From positions 32,974,695 to 33,038,694 of the forward strand of contig NC_087070.1 of NCBI RefSeq assembly GCF_963678635.1: a DNA stretch of 64,000 nucleotides, given 5' to 3'. A model generated the notes under the pieces. That model did not search any database and was not told the origin of the DNA. It saw only the letters and a list, made by a program, of their open reading frames with translations. Shown piece after piece: positions 33,896 through 45,134 of the stretch. Numbering within the stretch: position 1 is the first letter of the stretch; each line of letters opens with the position of its first letter. Made by a program: the position numbers and the translations under genes. Source of the stretch: Symsagittifera roscoffensis. Its lineage: Eukaryota > Xenacoelomorpha > Acoela > Convolutidae.

Positions 33896-36093
33896 AGAAA
33901 CTGAATAATCAAAGAAATTCAATATTCTCGTGGGTTTCCAGAAAATGCTCTGAACGATCTCAAAGACGTTGGTAGTAAAAATCTTTTCCCGCCGTTCAGA
34001 GCACAAATTTGGTTCCCAAGCAAAGCACAGTATTCTCCGATGTATAAAAATATACCTGTAATGCGGAAAATTTTACCTGATGAAGCTGGAAAACATATCT
34101 GGCGATGGCTGAATAACTGTTTCAAAAAACTGTCTAAAACAAAACAAACATTTCAGAAACATGCAAAAATTATCAATAAGCAAAACAACAGAATGATCAT
34201 CAACAAAACAATTCAACACAGAGGGGAAGCGGAGCTTCACATCACGTGCGATACATCACTTGCGATACCACCATGTCTATCTCCCATGCAGCAATCGTTC
34301 ATGTCTACCCCCCCCCCCCCCCCCTGTTTTTGCCATCAACCATCAAGCTTTTTCCCCACATTGCGCGACCTTGCGCGATCCAAGAACTTTAAGACGCTGA
34401 AAGCGAAACATCACGTGCAACGACAGCTTCCTTTTCTATCAAGTTGTTGTAACAAAATTTTTTTATACTTAGATTATTGAAAACTTTGTACATCTAGATT
34501 ATTAAAATATTGGATGAAGTTTAATTCCAATTAAGCAGAGATCGGGTTATTTTGAACCAGAGTAATCAATACTTTTGCTGTCCAAAATTACTGGAGGTAA
34601 TTTAGATTCAAAGATTAATCTGTATTCAGTGGCATGCGCAAAAATTTTTTTAGAGGGGGGGGGGGGGGAGGGCGTTTTTTGAAGTTCTGAAAGTTTTTTC
34701 GACCAATCTGTTATTTATAGGTCGACCAATCTGATTTTCCGAGCTCTTCGAAAGTACTATAAGGTACCTTATTTTTTGAGCAAAATTACTGCGCCGCGGG
34801 CAAGTTTTTCAAATAACAGGCCAAAAAATCGTTTTTAGGCTCTTTTTTGAAAATTTTTGATCAAAAAATTGCGTTTCTTCGGCGCGCGCTCCTTACACTC
34901 AAAATTAGTTAAACTGGCGCCAAAGGCGCTTGTAGAAAAATTTTGAGGTTATTCAGCCAAAAATGGATGTCGTTAAGTCATACCAAAGCGGGGAGCCTTT
35001 GAAAGTTTTTGGTAACCAGAAGTGAGGGAGGGGGGTGGTCGCCAAGCCCCCCTCGGCCTGCTACTGTCCGTATTGAAGCCAAAGTCAAGCACAAAGTCAG
35101 GGAGAAGAAAATTTATAAAAATAGGAGCATCTATAGAAACAAATGTGCCATACTTAGAGACTACGCTAGACAAGTTACTAACTGACAACTGGTGAGATTC
35201 GGTCCAAATCTTTTGAAAAAATGCAAGTCATGAAGACTAACTCAATGTCGATAGAGTTCACTGAGATAGTTGTTTTTAAGAATGCTGAGATAGTTTTAAA
35301 TTAAGAATGCTTTTACAATTTATAAGAAAAGCTGGACCTATTAGCAATCAAAAACCACCCACCACTAGAGTGAAATTGAGCCATTTTTTTCTATCACAAA
35401 ATGTTCTATAGAGTTAGATGTTCTCCAGTTTTACGAAAAATAAAAACATACTGTTGCGTTGGCTTGGCTGTGTTTGGTTGTTAATTTGTGTTTTGATAGT
35501 TGCTTAATTAAAAAAAAGTTTCAATTATACTTTTTTTTCTGTTTCCAGCTGTCCAATACAAAATATTCTGATGAAAAGATACCGACACTTTTTTAAGGGA
35601 ATCAAGAAGCTAGTTTTAAGATGAACAACCATCTTGTTTTTTAAAAGATATTAACTTGACACTGTTTTTACCTCGGTGTTGATACAGATCGATACAATGG
35701 TTTCACGTGTCGGACACAAAGAACTATTTAATTCTTGCAAAAATATTTTCTTCAACCTAAAAAATTGGAAACTGTTCAGTGATTGAATGCAATATCCTCA
35801 TTATGGCTTTTGTCCTAAAGATCTCTAATTCGAATAAAATTTTACAAGATTATGTGATATATGAAGTTCTTACTTTTCTACGCTGATTATCAAATGAACC
35901 ATTTTACTTTCAGTTTTTTCAAAAATAGCGGGAAAATATTATCAGTTTTCTAATTTTGTTTGTAAAAGTGACTGACTTTTTTGACATCTGAAAAATAAAC
36001 AGCAGCTAGAAGCGATCAGAGAAAAGCTGCAAAGTATTCCTTGATTTGAACAAAAAGTGAATCGCTTGCTCTTATAAACATTGTAAATTTCAG
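33896..36093. other. No gene recognised; long C and G runs
   Basis: Contains a C run near 34309-34325 and a G run near 34656-34668. The ORF at 34040-34480 (146 aa) spans the C run and has no recognised domain. A pyrimidine-rich acceptor-like CTGTTTCCAG near 35540 could belong to a 5' UTR exon of the gene starting at 36129. Confidence 0.4.
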
Positions 36094-36128
36094 AAGAAGG
36101 CAAATTAAGCTAAAAAGAATTTTCAAAA

Positions 36129-36220
36129 ATGGGCGATGCTAAATGCTGCTGTATTATCGCTACCTCATTTGCTGCTGTATCTTTCTTTTTTCTCGTTCTT
36201 GCAATTCCAGTTCTGAATTG
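36129..36220 (+). CDS. First coding exon of a host gene: N-terminal membrane anchor
   Basis: The ATG at 36129-36131 follows an acceptor-like TTGTAAATTTCAG ending at 36093, leaving a 35-nt leader. The exon encodes MGDAKCCCIIATS followed by a hydrophobic run (FAAVSFFFLVLAIPVL) and ends AATTG at a strong donor GTAAGT at 36221. It is phase 2 (last two bases TG). The Cys triplet before the hydrophobic segment could be lipid-modified, and the segment could be a signal anchor or signal peptide. The exon at 53362-53414 joins in frame (TG+C = Cys). The protein family was not recognised. Confidence 0.6.
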
Positions 36221-36790
36221 GTAAGTTAGTTCAGTTTAATGATTCTGTTGACCCATTTTTAAACAACTAAGTTATCGACCGATGCTATTCTAAAATAACT
36301 TTTTATTAATTTACTCAACATGAAAATTTCCATAGGAAGCATGAAAAAATAAATTGAAAACTGGAAATATGTTGTAGAGTTTAGAAAAATCCCATTACAA
36401 AAACCTCGTTAGACAAAAAACGTACATACATTTATATACTCCAGTGGACAAAATTAAAATCAAGTTACCATTTGGAACCAGATCTAAACTATTTAGATTT
36501 TATTCTTTAAAACGCTTAATTTCAAAAACCACTTTTGACAATATTTCATTGGAATTTTAGCTCAACCGACTGCAAATGACCTGAATTATCATCTTTTGAT
36601 TTGACACATAGAATAGTGTTTTTGCGGGTGTGAAAATGCGAGTTTCAAACATAAAATAAAATTTTCCGAAAATGTGTATAGGAGAAATACATTTTTGTCT
36701 GAATCATGAATTGAACAGAAAAAAAAATTGAAATCTGACAGACAGTGGGCCCCTTACATCAAAGAAACAAAGTTCATATATCTCAATCCT

Positions 36791-37422
36791 TACTCTCATG
36801 CACCACCGACTCTTTCTTGCTCTCATCAACCCTCGAGCAAGCTACTTTGACTGGGAGCCAATCCCCAGTCTCATGCACCACCGTCTCTCTTACTCTCATG
36901 CACCACCGACTCTTTCTTGCTCTCATCAACCCTCGAGCAAGCTACTTTGACTGGGAGCCAATCCCCAGTCTCATGCACCACCGTCTCTCTTACTCTCATG
37001 CACCACCGACTCTTTCTTGCTCTCATCAACCCTCGAGCAAGCTACTTTGACTGGGAGCCAATCCCCAGTCTCATGCACCACCGTCTCTCTTACTCTCATG
37101 CACCACCGACTCTTTCTTGCTCTCATCAACCCTCGAGCAAGCTACTTTGACTGGGAGCCAATCCCCAGTCTCATGCACCACCGTCTCTCTTACTCTCATG
37201 CACCACCGACTCTTTCTTGCTCTCATCAACCCTCGAGCAAGCTACTTTGACTGGGAGCCAATCCCCAGTCTCATGCACCACCGTCTCTCTTACTCTCATG
37301 CACCACCGACTCTTTCTTGCTCTCATCAACCCTCGAGCAAGCTACTTTGACTGGGAGCCAATCCCCAGTCTCATGCACCACCGTCTCTCTTACTCTCATG
37401 CACCACCGACTCTTTCTTGCTA
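36791..37422 (+). repeat. 100-bp satellite, six full perfect units plus 32 bp
   Basis: Units start at 36791, 36891, 36991, 37091, 37191, 37291 and 37391 and look identical by eye. Each unit contains CTCATGCACCACCG twice (followed by ACTCTTTC or TCTCTCTT), so the unit itself may come from a shorter ancestor. The overlapping ORFs in the array are by-products: 100 is not a multiple of 3, so frames rotate each unit. Confidence 0.97.
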
Positions 37423-37502
37423 TTATGCATCACCACCTTTCAGCAAAATCCCCAAATTCTACTGCGTACCTTAAAATATCAATCCTTAAAATATCAGTAA
37501 AT

Positions 37503-38325
37503 ATACTGGAGAAAAAAGTAACGCAACTAGAGAAATTGAAACCAAAAATTGAGGGGATATTTCTGAAACTACAAGATGAATTGGTTACTATTAGGTTAGT
37601 TTTTGCCCTTAGATTGTGATAAACCTAGTTTTTATTTGAGAAATTTACAAAAAATTTGAGAAATTTAAAAACATTTAAAATGAGCTCATTTTTTGAACCT
37701 ATTATCGAAAAATTTTAGAGCAGTTTTTGCGAAAATGTTTTAAGCTGAGCGAGAAAACGTGATGTGAAGCTGAATCTCTCAAAAAATTAAACAAAATTTA
37801 TCAGTATTTACCGTTTTTTTTAGAATCAAAATGTGGGAATTTTGTTTTTTGATGCAAGGGGCTCACTGTTGGTGAGATTTAAGTTTTTTTTCTGTTTCAA
37901 TTCATGGGTCAGACAAAAATGTGTTCCCAGCGTTTTGTTTTGACAGAAGGAAGGAAAAATTTTGTAGAAAATTTTTTTGAGTTTCGAAAATTGTTTGATT
38001 GCGTTACTTTTTTCTTCAGTATATACTGAAATTTTTTTTTTCGAATTTGAGAGATGAAATTTCCTATTTGTTTTCTTGCCCGGCTTAGAAAGTTCTCAAA
38101 ACAATTGCTGTGCTTTTTTCAATAAAAGTCTAGAAAAATGAGCTTTTTTTAGTTGTTTTTGTTAAGTTTCTCAAAACTTTTGCAATTTTCACAGATAAAA
38201 CTAGGTTTATCACTGTCTAGGGGCCAAAACTAACACATTAACTATCAATTTTTTTTGTCTGTTCACAAAACATTCTCTCATTTTGTTTTTGATATATCAA
38301 GTTGCGTTATTTTTTCTCCAGTGTA
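37503..38325. mobile_element. Tc1-type inverted-repeat element (about 820 bp)
   Basis: Left end ACTGGAGAAAAAAGTAACGC (37505) and, reversed, ACTGGAGAAAAAATAACGC ending at 38323, next to TA dinucleotides. A second inverted pair lies inside (GATAAACCTAGTTTT at about 37618 and its complement near 38200). A third copy of the end, ACTGAAGAAAAAAGTAACGC, sits in reverse near 38000-38020, suggesting nesting or an internal duplication. No transposase is seen. Confidence 0.75.
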
Positions 38326-39174
38326 TATGTATTGATCTTTTGAATGAAACATTTCTTGCCATGCAAATCCATAAGTTTCTGTTCGTACAGGAAGTAACAT
38401 GAAATGCCAAATGGCAAGCAGTTTTGCGTTAGTATCTATGATATGCATTTTTCTTTAAAAGAAAATTATTCGACAAGCATTTCCGATTTAAGAAAAACAC
38501 GTCGTCTATGTTTCGCTTTATAGTTTTTGACTGTATTTTGTCTGAAGAGTTTTCTTAAATTAGAAAACCCTAAGGTTAAATGGTCTAGCGTTTAGAGATT
38601 TGCCATGCAATGTGTTGTGTTAGTTTTTTAACAGTCAAAAATTTGACTTGCTTTTTATTTTTTTTAAATTGCACTTAAATAGTAATTCTTTATTAAAAGT
38701 TTTGATTCATCTGACATTTGATCCTTTTGACGTTTCTATATTGTTAATCAAGAATAACTGAAGGCCAAAACGCATAAATTTCGAATATAATTTTTTTGTT
38801 GCGATAACTAAAATGGTTTTGAAACTAAGATATGGAAGAATTTCTGTTTCAATTTTTGATGTCTTACAGCGTAAAAATCGCTTACCATACAATTTATAAC
38901 ATCAAGTTTGTATATAAAGCAATTTTTTATATTCATTGCATGGTTTTTCAAGATAATATTTTTATTAAGTTGAAAAATATGAGCAAATTTTGCTGGTCAA
39001 CTCATCCGTTCACTAAATGTAGATGCTCACCACTTGAAGCAATCTACTTTATGTAGATATTCAATTATTTTAGGCGAAGTAGAAAGATGAAGTTACTGTT
39101 AATAATTAAATATAGTTTCTGGGTTTTTTTAATTTTCATTTTTACACTTGCAAAAGCAAATGTCTTGTAATCAG
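38326..39174. other. No gene recognised
   Basis: AT-rich DNA without supported features; ORF 38832-39056 has no recognised domain. Confidence 0.45.
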
Positions 39175-39370
39175 GGCTCTTTTTCATCCCCCCCCCCCCA
39201 CACGCCAGTTTCAGCTTATTAGTGTAACGAGTGGTTTTACGAGGTTGAGTATGAAGACCAAATATGTTTGTCGTGGGCTTTTTAGTCTGTAAATTTTCAT
39301 AACAATCGGACAATGTGGTCAACAAATTTACATGTAAGAATTTGCAGGTGGGGGGAAAGGAAAAAGAGCC
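39175..39370. mobile_element. hAT-like MITE, copy 1 (196 bp, 8-bp TSD)
   Basis: Perfect 11-bp ends GGCTCTTTTTC and GAAAAAGAGCC, flanked by GTAATCAG at 39167-39174 and 39371-39378. The interior is homologous, in reverse, to 49391-49596 (shared GACAAACATATTTGGTCT and TTGTCCGATTGT). The 8-bp duplication is typical of hAT elements. Confidence 0.88.
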
Positions 39371-39471
39371 GTAATCAGGAGCTAGAGGTTTTTTCCTATT
39401 AAAAGTTTCCTACAAATGTTACCTGCTTTTCTTAATTGCTTTATTATGGAAGCTTTTAAACATCCAGGCTC

Positions 39472-39546
39472 GTTCTTACTTAGCCTGGACGTAACGCCGT
39501 CGTTTTCGCACCCTAAGGTCTGGGATTCGAGTCCCGGCCGGACTTG
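39472..39546 (+). repeat. tRNA-like sequence (SINE head or tRNA pseudogene)
   Basis: A good B box (GGGATTCGAGTCCC, 39522-39535) with an A-box-like TTAGCCTGGACG about 40 bp upstream. The acceptor arms do not pair, so it is not an intact tRNA. No body repeat was confirmed. Confidence 0.5.
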
Positions 39547-40695
39547 TTTTTTGTTCAGTTTTTAATCAATTGAAAAAACTTTCCGGTAAAAATCTACTGG
39601 TCAAACTTTAGTTTCTCTGCTCAAATTTTGTCGGCTTAGTGCCACTTGTCCGGTTTTGCTTAAGCTGTAAGCAACCTTCACTGTAGTTTCATGGGTTAGT
39701 CGTTCAAGGTAGTTTCTTGGGGGTTATTGAGAAAGTTAAATTTTTTATAAAGTCTCTTTTTTTTTCCAGTTCCACTTGTCTGCTCAATTATTGTCGATTT
39801 AGTTGCCCCATCACAAATTTGTTTTGTAAGCCTTTGTCTTGTCCTGTAAGCTCCGCTTTAGCTCTGGGCTTAGGCTTGTGACTAGCAAGCTAAAGGAAAT
39901 CGAATCTAGACTTCTTTGGGTTAAAGAATTGTGTAACAGTACTTGAATTTTTTGTGATGCTTCTGTGTTGCTTTCAAGTTCTTGAAAAGTCAAAATTTGC
40001 TACTCCTCACTAGTAGTAGCACTGCCTTAACGGCTAAATCTTGGATTTCAACCATTGTATATATGATTATAGAATATTTATGCTGATGATTTTTCGGATT
40101 CATACTTGACGAATTCAGCTCTGTCAATTTAGTTTTCATCTTCTGCATACCACCTTGCACGCATATATCTTTCGTGGATCCAACGTAGATCGTAGATGCA
40201 TTTCTTGATTTTATCATAAAAAATCGAAAATCGTTGGTCCATTTTTGGCATATTATTTCCGGCTTATATTCTGCCGGATTAGTAAAAGGCAATGAGCGTA
40301 GTGAAGATTCTTAAACAGGTCTTGTTATTTTTTATGGAAAAATTCTTCATCTTAAAATTTAGTTCTTTTACTTTGCTACTACTATTTTTGAAATATGGGT
40401 TTCACCTTTCAGACTTGCGAGCAGACTAGAAGTTTAATAAATTAATCCAGTTTTCTCAAATTGAGTTAGTTTCACAAATTAAGTGCCACTCATAAGTTTA
40501 TCTTGATATCTATAGAGCTTTAAGGCCATATGTATTTTTTCTGGAATTCAAAACTTGAAGTTTTTTCACCAAACAATTCAGTTTTTTTTTGTTTCCTCCC
40601 TTCACTGACCTTTTTCAAACTGTCTGTTGGCTATGCTTTACCTCATGTTTTTTTTCTTAAGTTTTTGTGTACTAATTTTCAGATTGAAAAGTATC
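39547..40695. other. No gene recognised
   Basis: The minus ORF at 39990-40292 shows no known domain; no repeat pair found. Confidence 0.4.
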
Positions 40696-41131
40696 TGGCA
40701 CCAAAAAATAAACAGGAAACAAAATCGGCTTAATTCAAGAGAATCAGTAAACGGCCATTTTTAAAGTAATTTATATTGCACGGAATTAGCAACAACATTA
40801 CACATATAAAATTAAAAAGTGGGCTTGTTCATGCGCTGATTTTGTGTTTTTTATGTGTTTTTTCACAATGAAATCATACTTAGTTCATGTAGTTTAATTA
40901 ACAGAAACTCAATTGCAAACCAATCTTGAACCGATTAAAGTATTAGCATTTTATGTTCTGTCAGGTTCGGCTCAAATAGGATTCTCAAATGAAACGACTT
41001 AGCAAGAATCGAACCCACGCCGAACTCCCCGGAAAGAACTATGTATAAGCTGGGCTATATAGCTAGTTTTGCTAAGCAACTATACTAACTTTATACTATA
41101 CTTTCAACTTTAATGCTATATTGCATTAACA
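40696..41131 (-). repeat. BEL/Pao 3' LTR (copy A, left; about 436 bp)
   Basis: On the minus strand it begins TGTTAATGCAATATAGC at 41131, just after the polypurine tract, and its outer end is placed near TGGCACC at 40696. It is homologous to 47609-47984 and 63023-63400 but more diverged, and carries about 40 bp they lack, including a tRNA-like stretch (41000-41065) with a B box GGGTTCGATTCT. The flank GTATC does not match the flank of the right LTR (TTTAT), so the two LTRs probably come from different insertions. Confidence 0.75.
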
Positions 41132-41400
41132 TCCTCCACCCCCGAAGGAACGAGAACCAGAACGAGCTTAACGAGCGGTCGAATGTAGTTTCCGGAAAAG
41201 GTCCTAAGGTTTGCGGAGCGGGCGGTGTTGTCTTTGCCGTAGTTTAGCGACTTTATGCGTGCTAGTGGGTAGTGTCCCCTAGGGCTAGTGGATTCAACTA
41301 ACCACAGCATATCTCCCGTTTTCAAAGAATATTCGGGAGGAGCATGCCACTTAACTCTTTTTTTTGAGTCTAGGGACGTACTCACTTAACCAGCGCTACC
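41116..41400 (-). pseudogene. BEL/Pao integrase C-terminal domain (DUF5641-like)
   Basis: The frame holds KWHAPPEYSLKTGDMLWLVE, then SPRGHYPLARIKSLNYG and a C-terminal IRPLVKLVL, the pattern of the domain that ends BEL/Pao polyproteins. Its stop lies inside the LTR. Upstream it is not joined to an integrase core but to gene-X sequence (41545). A short piece of the same domain (KWHAPREYSLKTGDMVW) lies at the gag end, at about 46725-46780, and in copy B near 62150. Confidence 0.8.
41132..41145 (-). other. BEL/Pao polypurine tract
   Basis: Read on the minus strand GGGGGTGGAGGA abuts the LTR start TGTTAA, the standard 3' layout. Confidence 0.85.
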
Positions 41401-41544
41401 AAATTGCGTTTGCGTACGACTGCGCACGGGCATAACGTTAAGAGTGAGAATAGTTCTCGCTCAATCTTAGAGACGGAAAGGTTAGAGTGTGCTGACCTAA
41501 AAGGAAATGGTTCGGCGGCAAAGCCTCAAGCCTATCTAATTAAA

Positions 41545-42415
41545 GAATTAATTAATTTAGATTTGGTGTTGAAAACTGTTTGGAAAGAATCGTCTGAGTC
41601 CATGCGTGGTGAATTAGAGGGATCACTGAGTAAGGAGGAAAAAATGAGATCTGAGAGTGAAATGGTGGATGAGTGGCGTTGGAGTTTTGATGGTTCCAAT
41701 CTGTCGGCTCATCTTGGGTTGAAAAGATGATTGCTTTGAGAACTAAAACTTTTTGTGTGTGGTTGTTCTGCTAATTTTTCGATTGTGTTGTCGATGTTTG
41801 GTTGGTGGAGTGTCTTATGCTAGATTGGATTTCGTGGGAAATTTCTTCCTAAAGAGATATGTTCAGTAATTTCTAGTGTGTTCCTCTATTTCCGTGGAAC
41901 TAAAGATAAAGGGTGATTTTTATGTGGACTGTTTTGATGTGGTGGTGCCGTGGGTCTTGAATTTGAATTGTCCTGTGTAGTGTCGAACGCGTTAGCTAGC
42001 TTTTTATTACACTCGCTAATCTGAGAGTCAAGGAGGATCTTATTAATTGAGGTGGAAAATATTCTAAAAAGTCTTGCAAATAAAATGCGTGCTACGCCTT
42101 CTTTTTCTTTTTTAAACTGCGTGTATGTCTTACATAGGCTACAGGTTCCTTTAGAAGAGAAAAAAGATATTCAAGAAAAAAAACAAGGCCTTTATTATAG
42201 TCAATCTTTCTAATATATAGTATGGCCACCATCGAAAAGCTAGGAGCTCGTTTTTGAGATTAACAAAACTAAAAATATTAAGTAGTGAGATATCTTGGGG
42301 ACGTTATTTTTACTGTTAAGGTATATATATATTTATATATATACTTCCACTTAATGCTTTTGTGTACAAGCGACAGTGGAGCTTTTGCGTTCCAACTTTT
42401 GATGCACAGAAGAAG
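41545..42415 (-). pseudogene. Gene-X 5' part fused downstream of BEL integrase (copy A)
   Basis: Matches 57118-57990 closely. It includes an AT-alternating TATATATA tract (42320-42345) and, lower down, the start of the gene-X coding frame, which is frameshifted here. At 41545 it stops abruptly against the BEL/Pao integrase C-terminal region, whereas copy B continues through gene X. Confidence 0.65.
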
Positions 42416-42694
42416 CTATTTTTCGGCTCCTATAAAGTTCGTTCCGTTATCCGACCAAAGTATTGAGGGTGTTCCTCGTCTAGAAATAAAGCACTCGATA
42501 GACATCACACCTGAGCTGGTGCCCATGGAACAAACTCGATGTGAATTGCGCGAGTCGTTAAGCAAGTAAAATAGAAAACCCCAGCGTTTCTCGGAAGATC
42601 GACGAATGATTACATGAAATGGTCCAAAAAAATTGACGCCGCAGTTCGAGAAAGGTGGCTGGCGGTAACCTAGACGCTCCAGGTCAGACATCAT
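42416..42694 (-). pseudogene. BEL/Pao integrase core, copy A, truncated
   Basis: Core of the DDE integrase: QPPFSNCGVNFFGPFHV shows the usual V-D-Y/F-F-G-P block but with Asn in place of the first catalytic Asp; WSDNGTNFIGAEK holds the second Asp. The frame ends there and no catalytic Glu region follows; instead gene-X DNA begins. Both changes occur in copy B as well. Confidence 0.88.
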
Positions 42695-43430
42695 TGGAAA
42701 ACGGTTTTCGCTTTTCGCTTTCTATAGCATAGGCAATGTGTTTCAATAACTCTTAGTGCAGATCTCAAGTGGTATACAACAAATTGTTGATGAATGACGG
42801 AACGAAGGTAGTCGACGGACTGATGTTCGTGCTTAATGTGATAAAAACGGAGAAACAATCGGATTAGGCGATGGCGGCTATCCAAAATTAATGGATGGCG
42901 AGTTTCGAATGCGGTTGATGAGAGACGTTGGATACGGTCAATAGATCTAATTAAACCGTTCGGTCTGATAAAAATCGAATACGATGATATACGGTCCGAT
43001 GTTTTCACATGTTTTCCAGCTGCCAATTGCTCACATTCGGCTGGGAATGACTCTAACTGCAAAAGTTGCAAAAGTTTTTCCTCTGCAACGACAAGTTCTG
43101 GTGGATCAATTATGGCCTTATCTGGCGATCTGAAATGTCTATTCTTAGTTGAGAGTCTCAACATATATGCGACCAGCCAGTTCATCTTGGAGAATGAGCT
43201 ATACTCTTCCCAAGGAAAAGCAAAGTCATTCGAAACTACAGTGCGCGGAAAATTTGAAGAGAACTCTAAACCCTCGTTTAGATCGTACACCGGACCATCG
43301 AGGCGAATATTCTCAGTAACTTCTTTATTTGGATTGAAAGGCCAATCAGACGTTTTCAAAAAAGATTGGCCGTTTGCTGGACGGAATCAGCAGTAATACC
43401 TCTAGTTCCGGTATCAGCGGGTTTTTTTTT
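42691..43430 (-). pseudogene. BEL/Pao connection and integrase zinc domain, copy A
   Basis: The 222-codon frame at 42691-43359 contains the linker between RNase H and integrase and an HHCC-like zinc domain: RLIRLFLRFYHIKHEHQSVD, then THCLCYRKRKAKTVFQ. Spacing fits BEL/Pao family integrases. The frame is better kept than in copy B, where it is split at about 58460-58516. Confidence 0.85.
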
Positions 43431-43806
43431 CGCTCAAAACATCGAACCATTGGTCAATTGATGTTGACTCCAGAATCTCGGTTGCTCGATTGGCTACCTA
43501 GTTTGGCTTGTCTAGTTCCAACCACTGAAGGACTGTAGTGCTGTCAGTCCACATGAACACCATGGAAAAACTCATTGTAAGAGCTTTCTTGATATCAGCC
43601 TTCAAGAAAGCGGTTTTTTTTTCGCTCAAAACATCGAACCATTGGTCAATTGATGTTGACTCCAGAATCTCGGTTGCTCGGATGGCTACCTAGTTTGGCT
43701 TGTCTAGTTCCAACCACTGAAGGACTGTGGTGCTGTCAGTCCACATGAACACCATGGAAAAACTCATTGTAAGAGCTTTCTTGATATCAGCCTTCGAAGT
43801 TGAAAG
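43420..43806 (-). repeat. 193-bp tandem duplication within copy A RNase H
   Basis: The block from the T run at 43428 through CTTGATATCAGCCTTC is present twice in succession (second starting near 43613). Copy B has it once and keeps about 50 bp (59181-59225) that are missing here. It therefore arose after the two copies separated. Confidence 0.9.
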
Positions 43807-43929
43807 CATCTTCATAGGGACTACTCTTGCTTTACCGAAGACAAACGCTAGTTGACATTTGGAATAAGCGTTTTTCTGAGTGCGAAGTAATACAGAACAG
43901 AAAAAGTCCAATGAGCTATCACCGAACAT
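43690..43929 (-). pseudogene. BEL/Pao A17/RNase H-like segment, copy A
   Basis: Contains MFGDSSLDFFCSVLL, GKARVVPMKMLS and FMWTDSTTVLQWLEL, the acid-containing blocks of the RNase H part of BEL/Pao polyproteins. The region between them lacks the LELQAALLASRL piece present in copy B, due to the deletion linked to the tandem duplication. Confidence 0.85.
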
Positions 43930-44034
43930 GTGCAGCTCAACCTCATCTACTGGTAAGTCAAAATATCAACGAGCTATTTTGAGCTGACTAAAACTGGCAA
44001 ACCGGAGTGCCATTCAGTGAAACTGCGGTACAAC

Positions 44035-45090
44035 TCATTTGGCAGTTGGTTGTCCCACTGTTGGCCACTCAAATCTCCAGATATCTTTCAGTAGCAAACG
44101 TGCGCGTACGGTATACGGGGCGACAAGAACTATGGGGTCGAACACAGAGGACACAAAACTAAGAACCGACCGCTGTGTAACAGAGTCTTTGAGTTCGCGG
44201 TTAACTCCTCTGCTCACAACCAACGTATCGGTGATGTGGTGCCACTTGAGACTGAGAACATGCGATGTGGCTTCCGGAATAATTGCAGCGGTAAGAATTT
44301 CCTTAGTGTTGTTTGCGCTGGTTTTAGGGGGAATGAGTTTCAAGGACAAATTAGAAACTTTGCTAATAAGTTTTTTGAAATTAAACCCACCCAACTTGAG
44401 CAGTTCAACTAAAGTGCGGGTTAACGTTAAAGCACTTTCTTGTTTTTTCACAGACCCAAGGTAGTCATCAAGTAAAAAATAATTTAGCACGGCGTAAGCG
44501 GCTTCGGGTAACGATCTTGGTTGTCGACGGTTGTTCGGCGAAGAGCATAGTTAGCACATGTCGGAGAGTTTTTCGCTCCGAAAATATGCCTTGTGTATTG
44601 AAATGCACTCACATCTGATGTAGGGTCCTCCTACCACAAAAAACACAAGGAACGTTGATCGCTTTCTAGTCAGCCGACCTGTATAAAGACGCCTTCGATA
44701 ACTGCGGAAACTGCGTATTTGTGCTCTCGGAAGCGCATTAAAACTAATAACAGTATCTGAAGCAGATCGGGGCCGACGAGAAGGGAGTTATTCAGTGATT
44801 TGCCGTGAAACTTGGAAGCAACGTTCAAAACGCGCTGAACACTGCCGGGTTTGCTCGGGTTTAAGACTGGGTGATGCGGAAGGTACCATTCTCGGTCTGA
44901 ACGGTTTTTTGAGTCGTGTGGGCTAACCATTATTACGTAAGCTTTCTCGACATCACCTCGCATATCCGATGCGTATTGAGTTTTCAAATTCAAATATTTT
45001 TCTAGACGCTTTTCAGGAGACTTAAAATGGACCAATGAAGCGTAAAAAGTATGGGGAAGATGAATTTTGTCTTCAGCCGAGAGCATTCCA
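44035..45090 (-). pseudogene. BEL/Pao reverse transcriptase, copy A
   Basis: Two frames carry the enzyme. 44670-45086 has WYLPHHPVLNPSKPGSVQRV and LLVGPDLLQILL, the palm entry; Glu/Gly replaces the usual catalytic Asp block near AVIEGVFIQVG. 44035-44490 starts with LNYFLLDDYLGS, the YVDD-type catalytic pair, followed by SVTQRSVLSFVSSVFDPIVL. A frameshifted stretch joins the two (44490-44670). Confidence 0.9.
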
Positions 45091-45134
45091 TCAACATAGC
45101 GGCTGTCATCATGAAGCGTGGTAGAGTCAAGAGT

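Noticed and set aside
34040-34480. 146-aa ORF as a host gene
   Set aside because: It crosses a homopolymer C run, has no recognised domain and no splice or duplication support.
36745-37619. Series of overlapping 77-101 aa ORFs suggesting a repeat protein
   Set aside because: They arise from the 100-bp satellite; the unit is not a multiple of 3, so frames rotate and each ORF stops after about two units.
39472-39546. Intact tRNA gene
   Set aside because: B box is good but the acceptor and D arms do not pair; kept only as tRNA-like.
41404-41730. 108-aa plus ORF and its partner at 56994-57302
   Set aside because: The minus strand at 57271 gives a better coding start; the plus frame is conserved only because the DNA is duplicated, and in copy A it crosses the chimera junction.
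42285-42569. Plus-strand ORFs in the BEL region (also 44039-44464, 45858-46202, 59430-59750)
   Set aside because: They are shadows of minus-strand gag-pol frames with clear domain matches.
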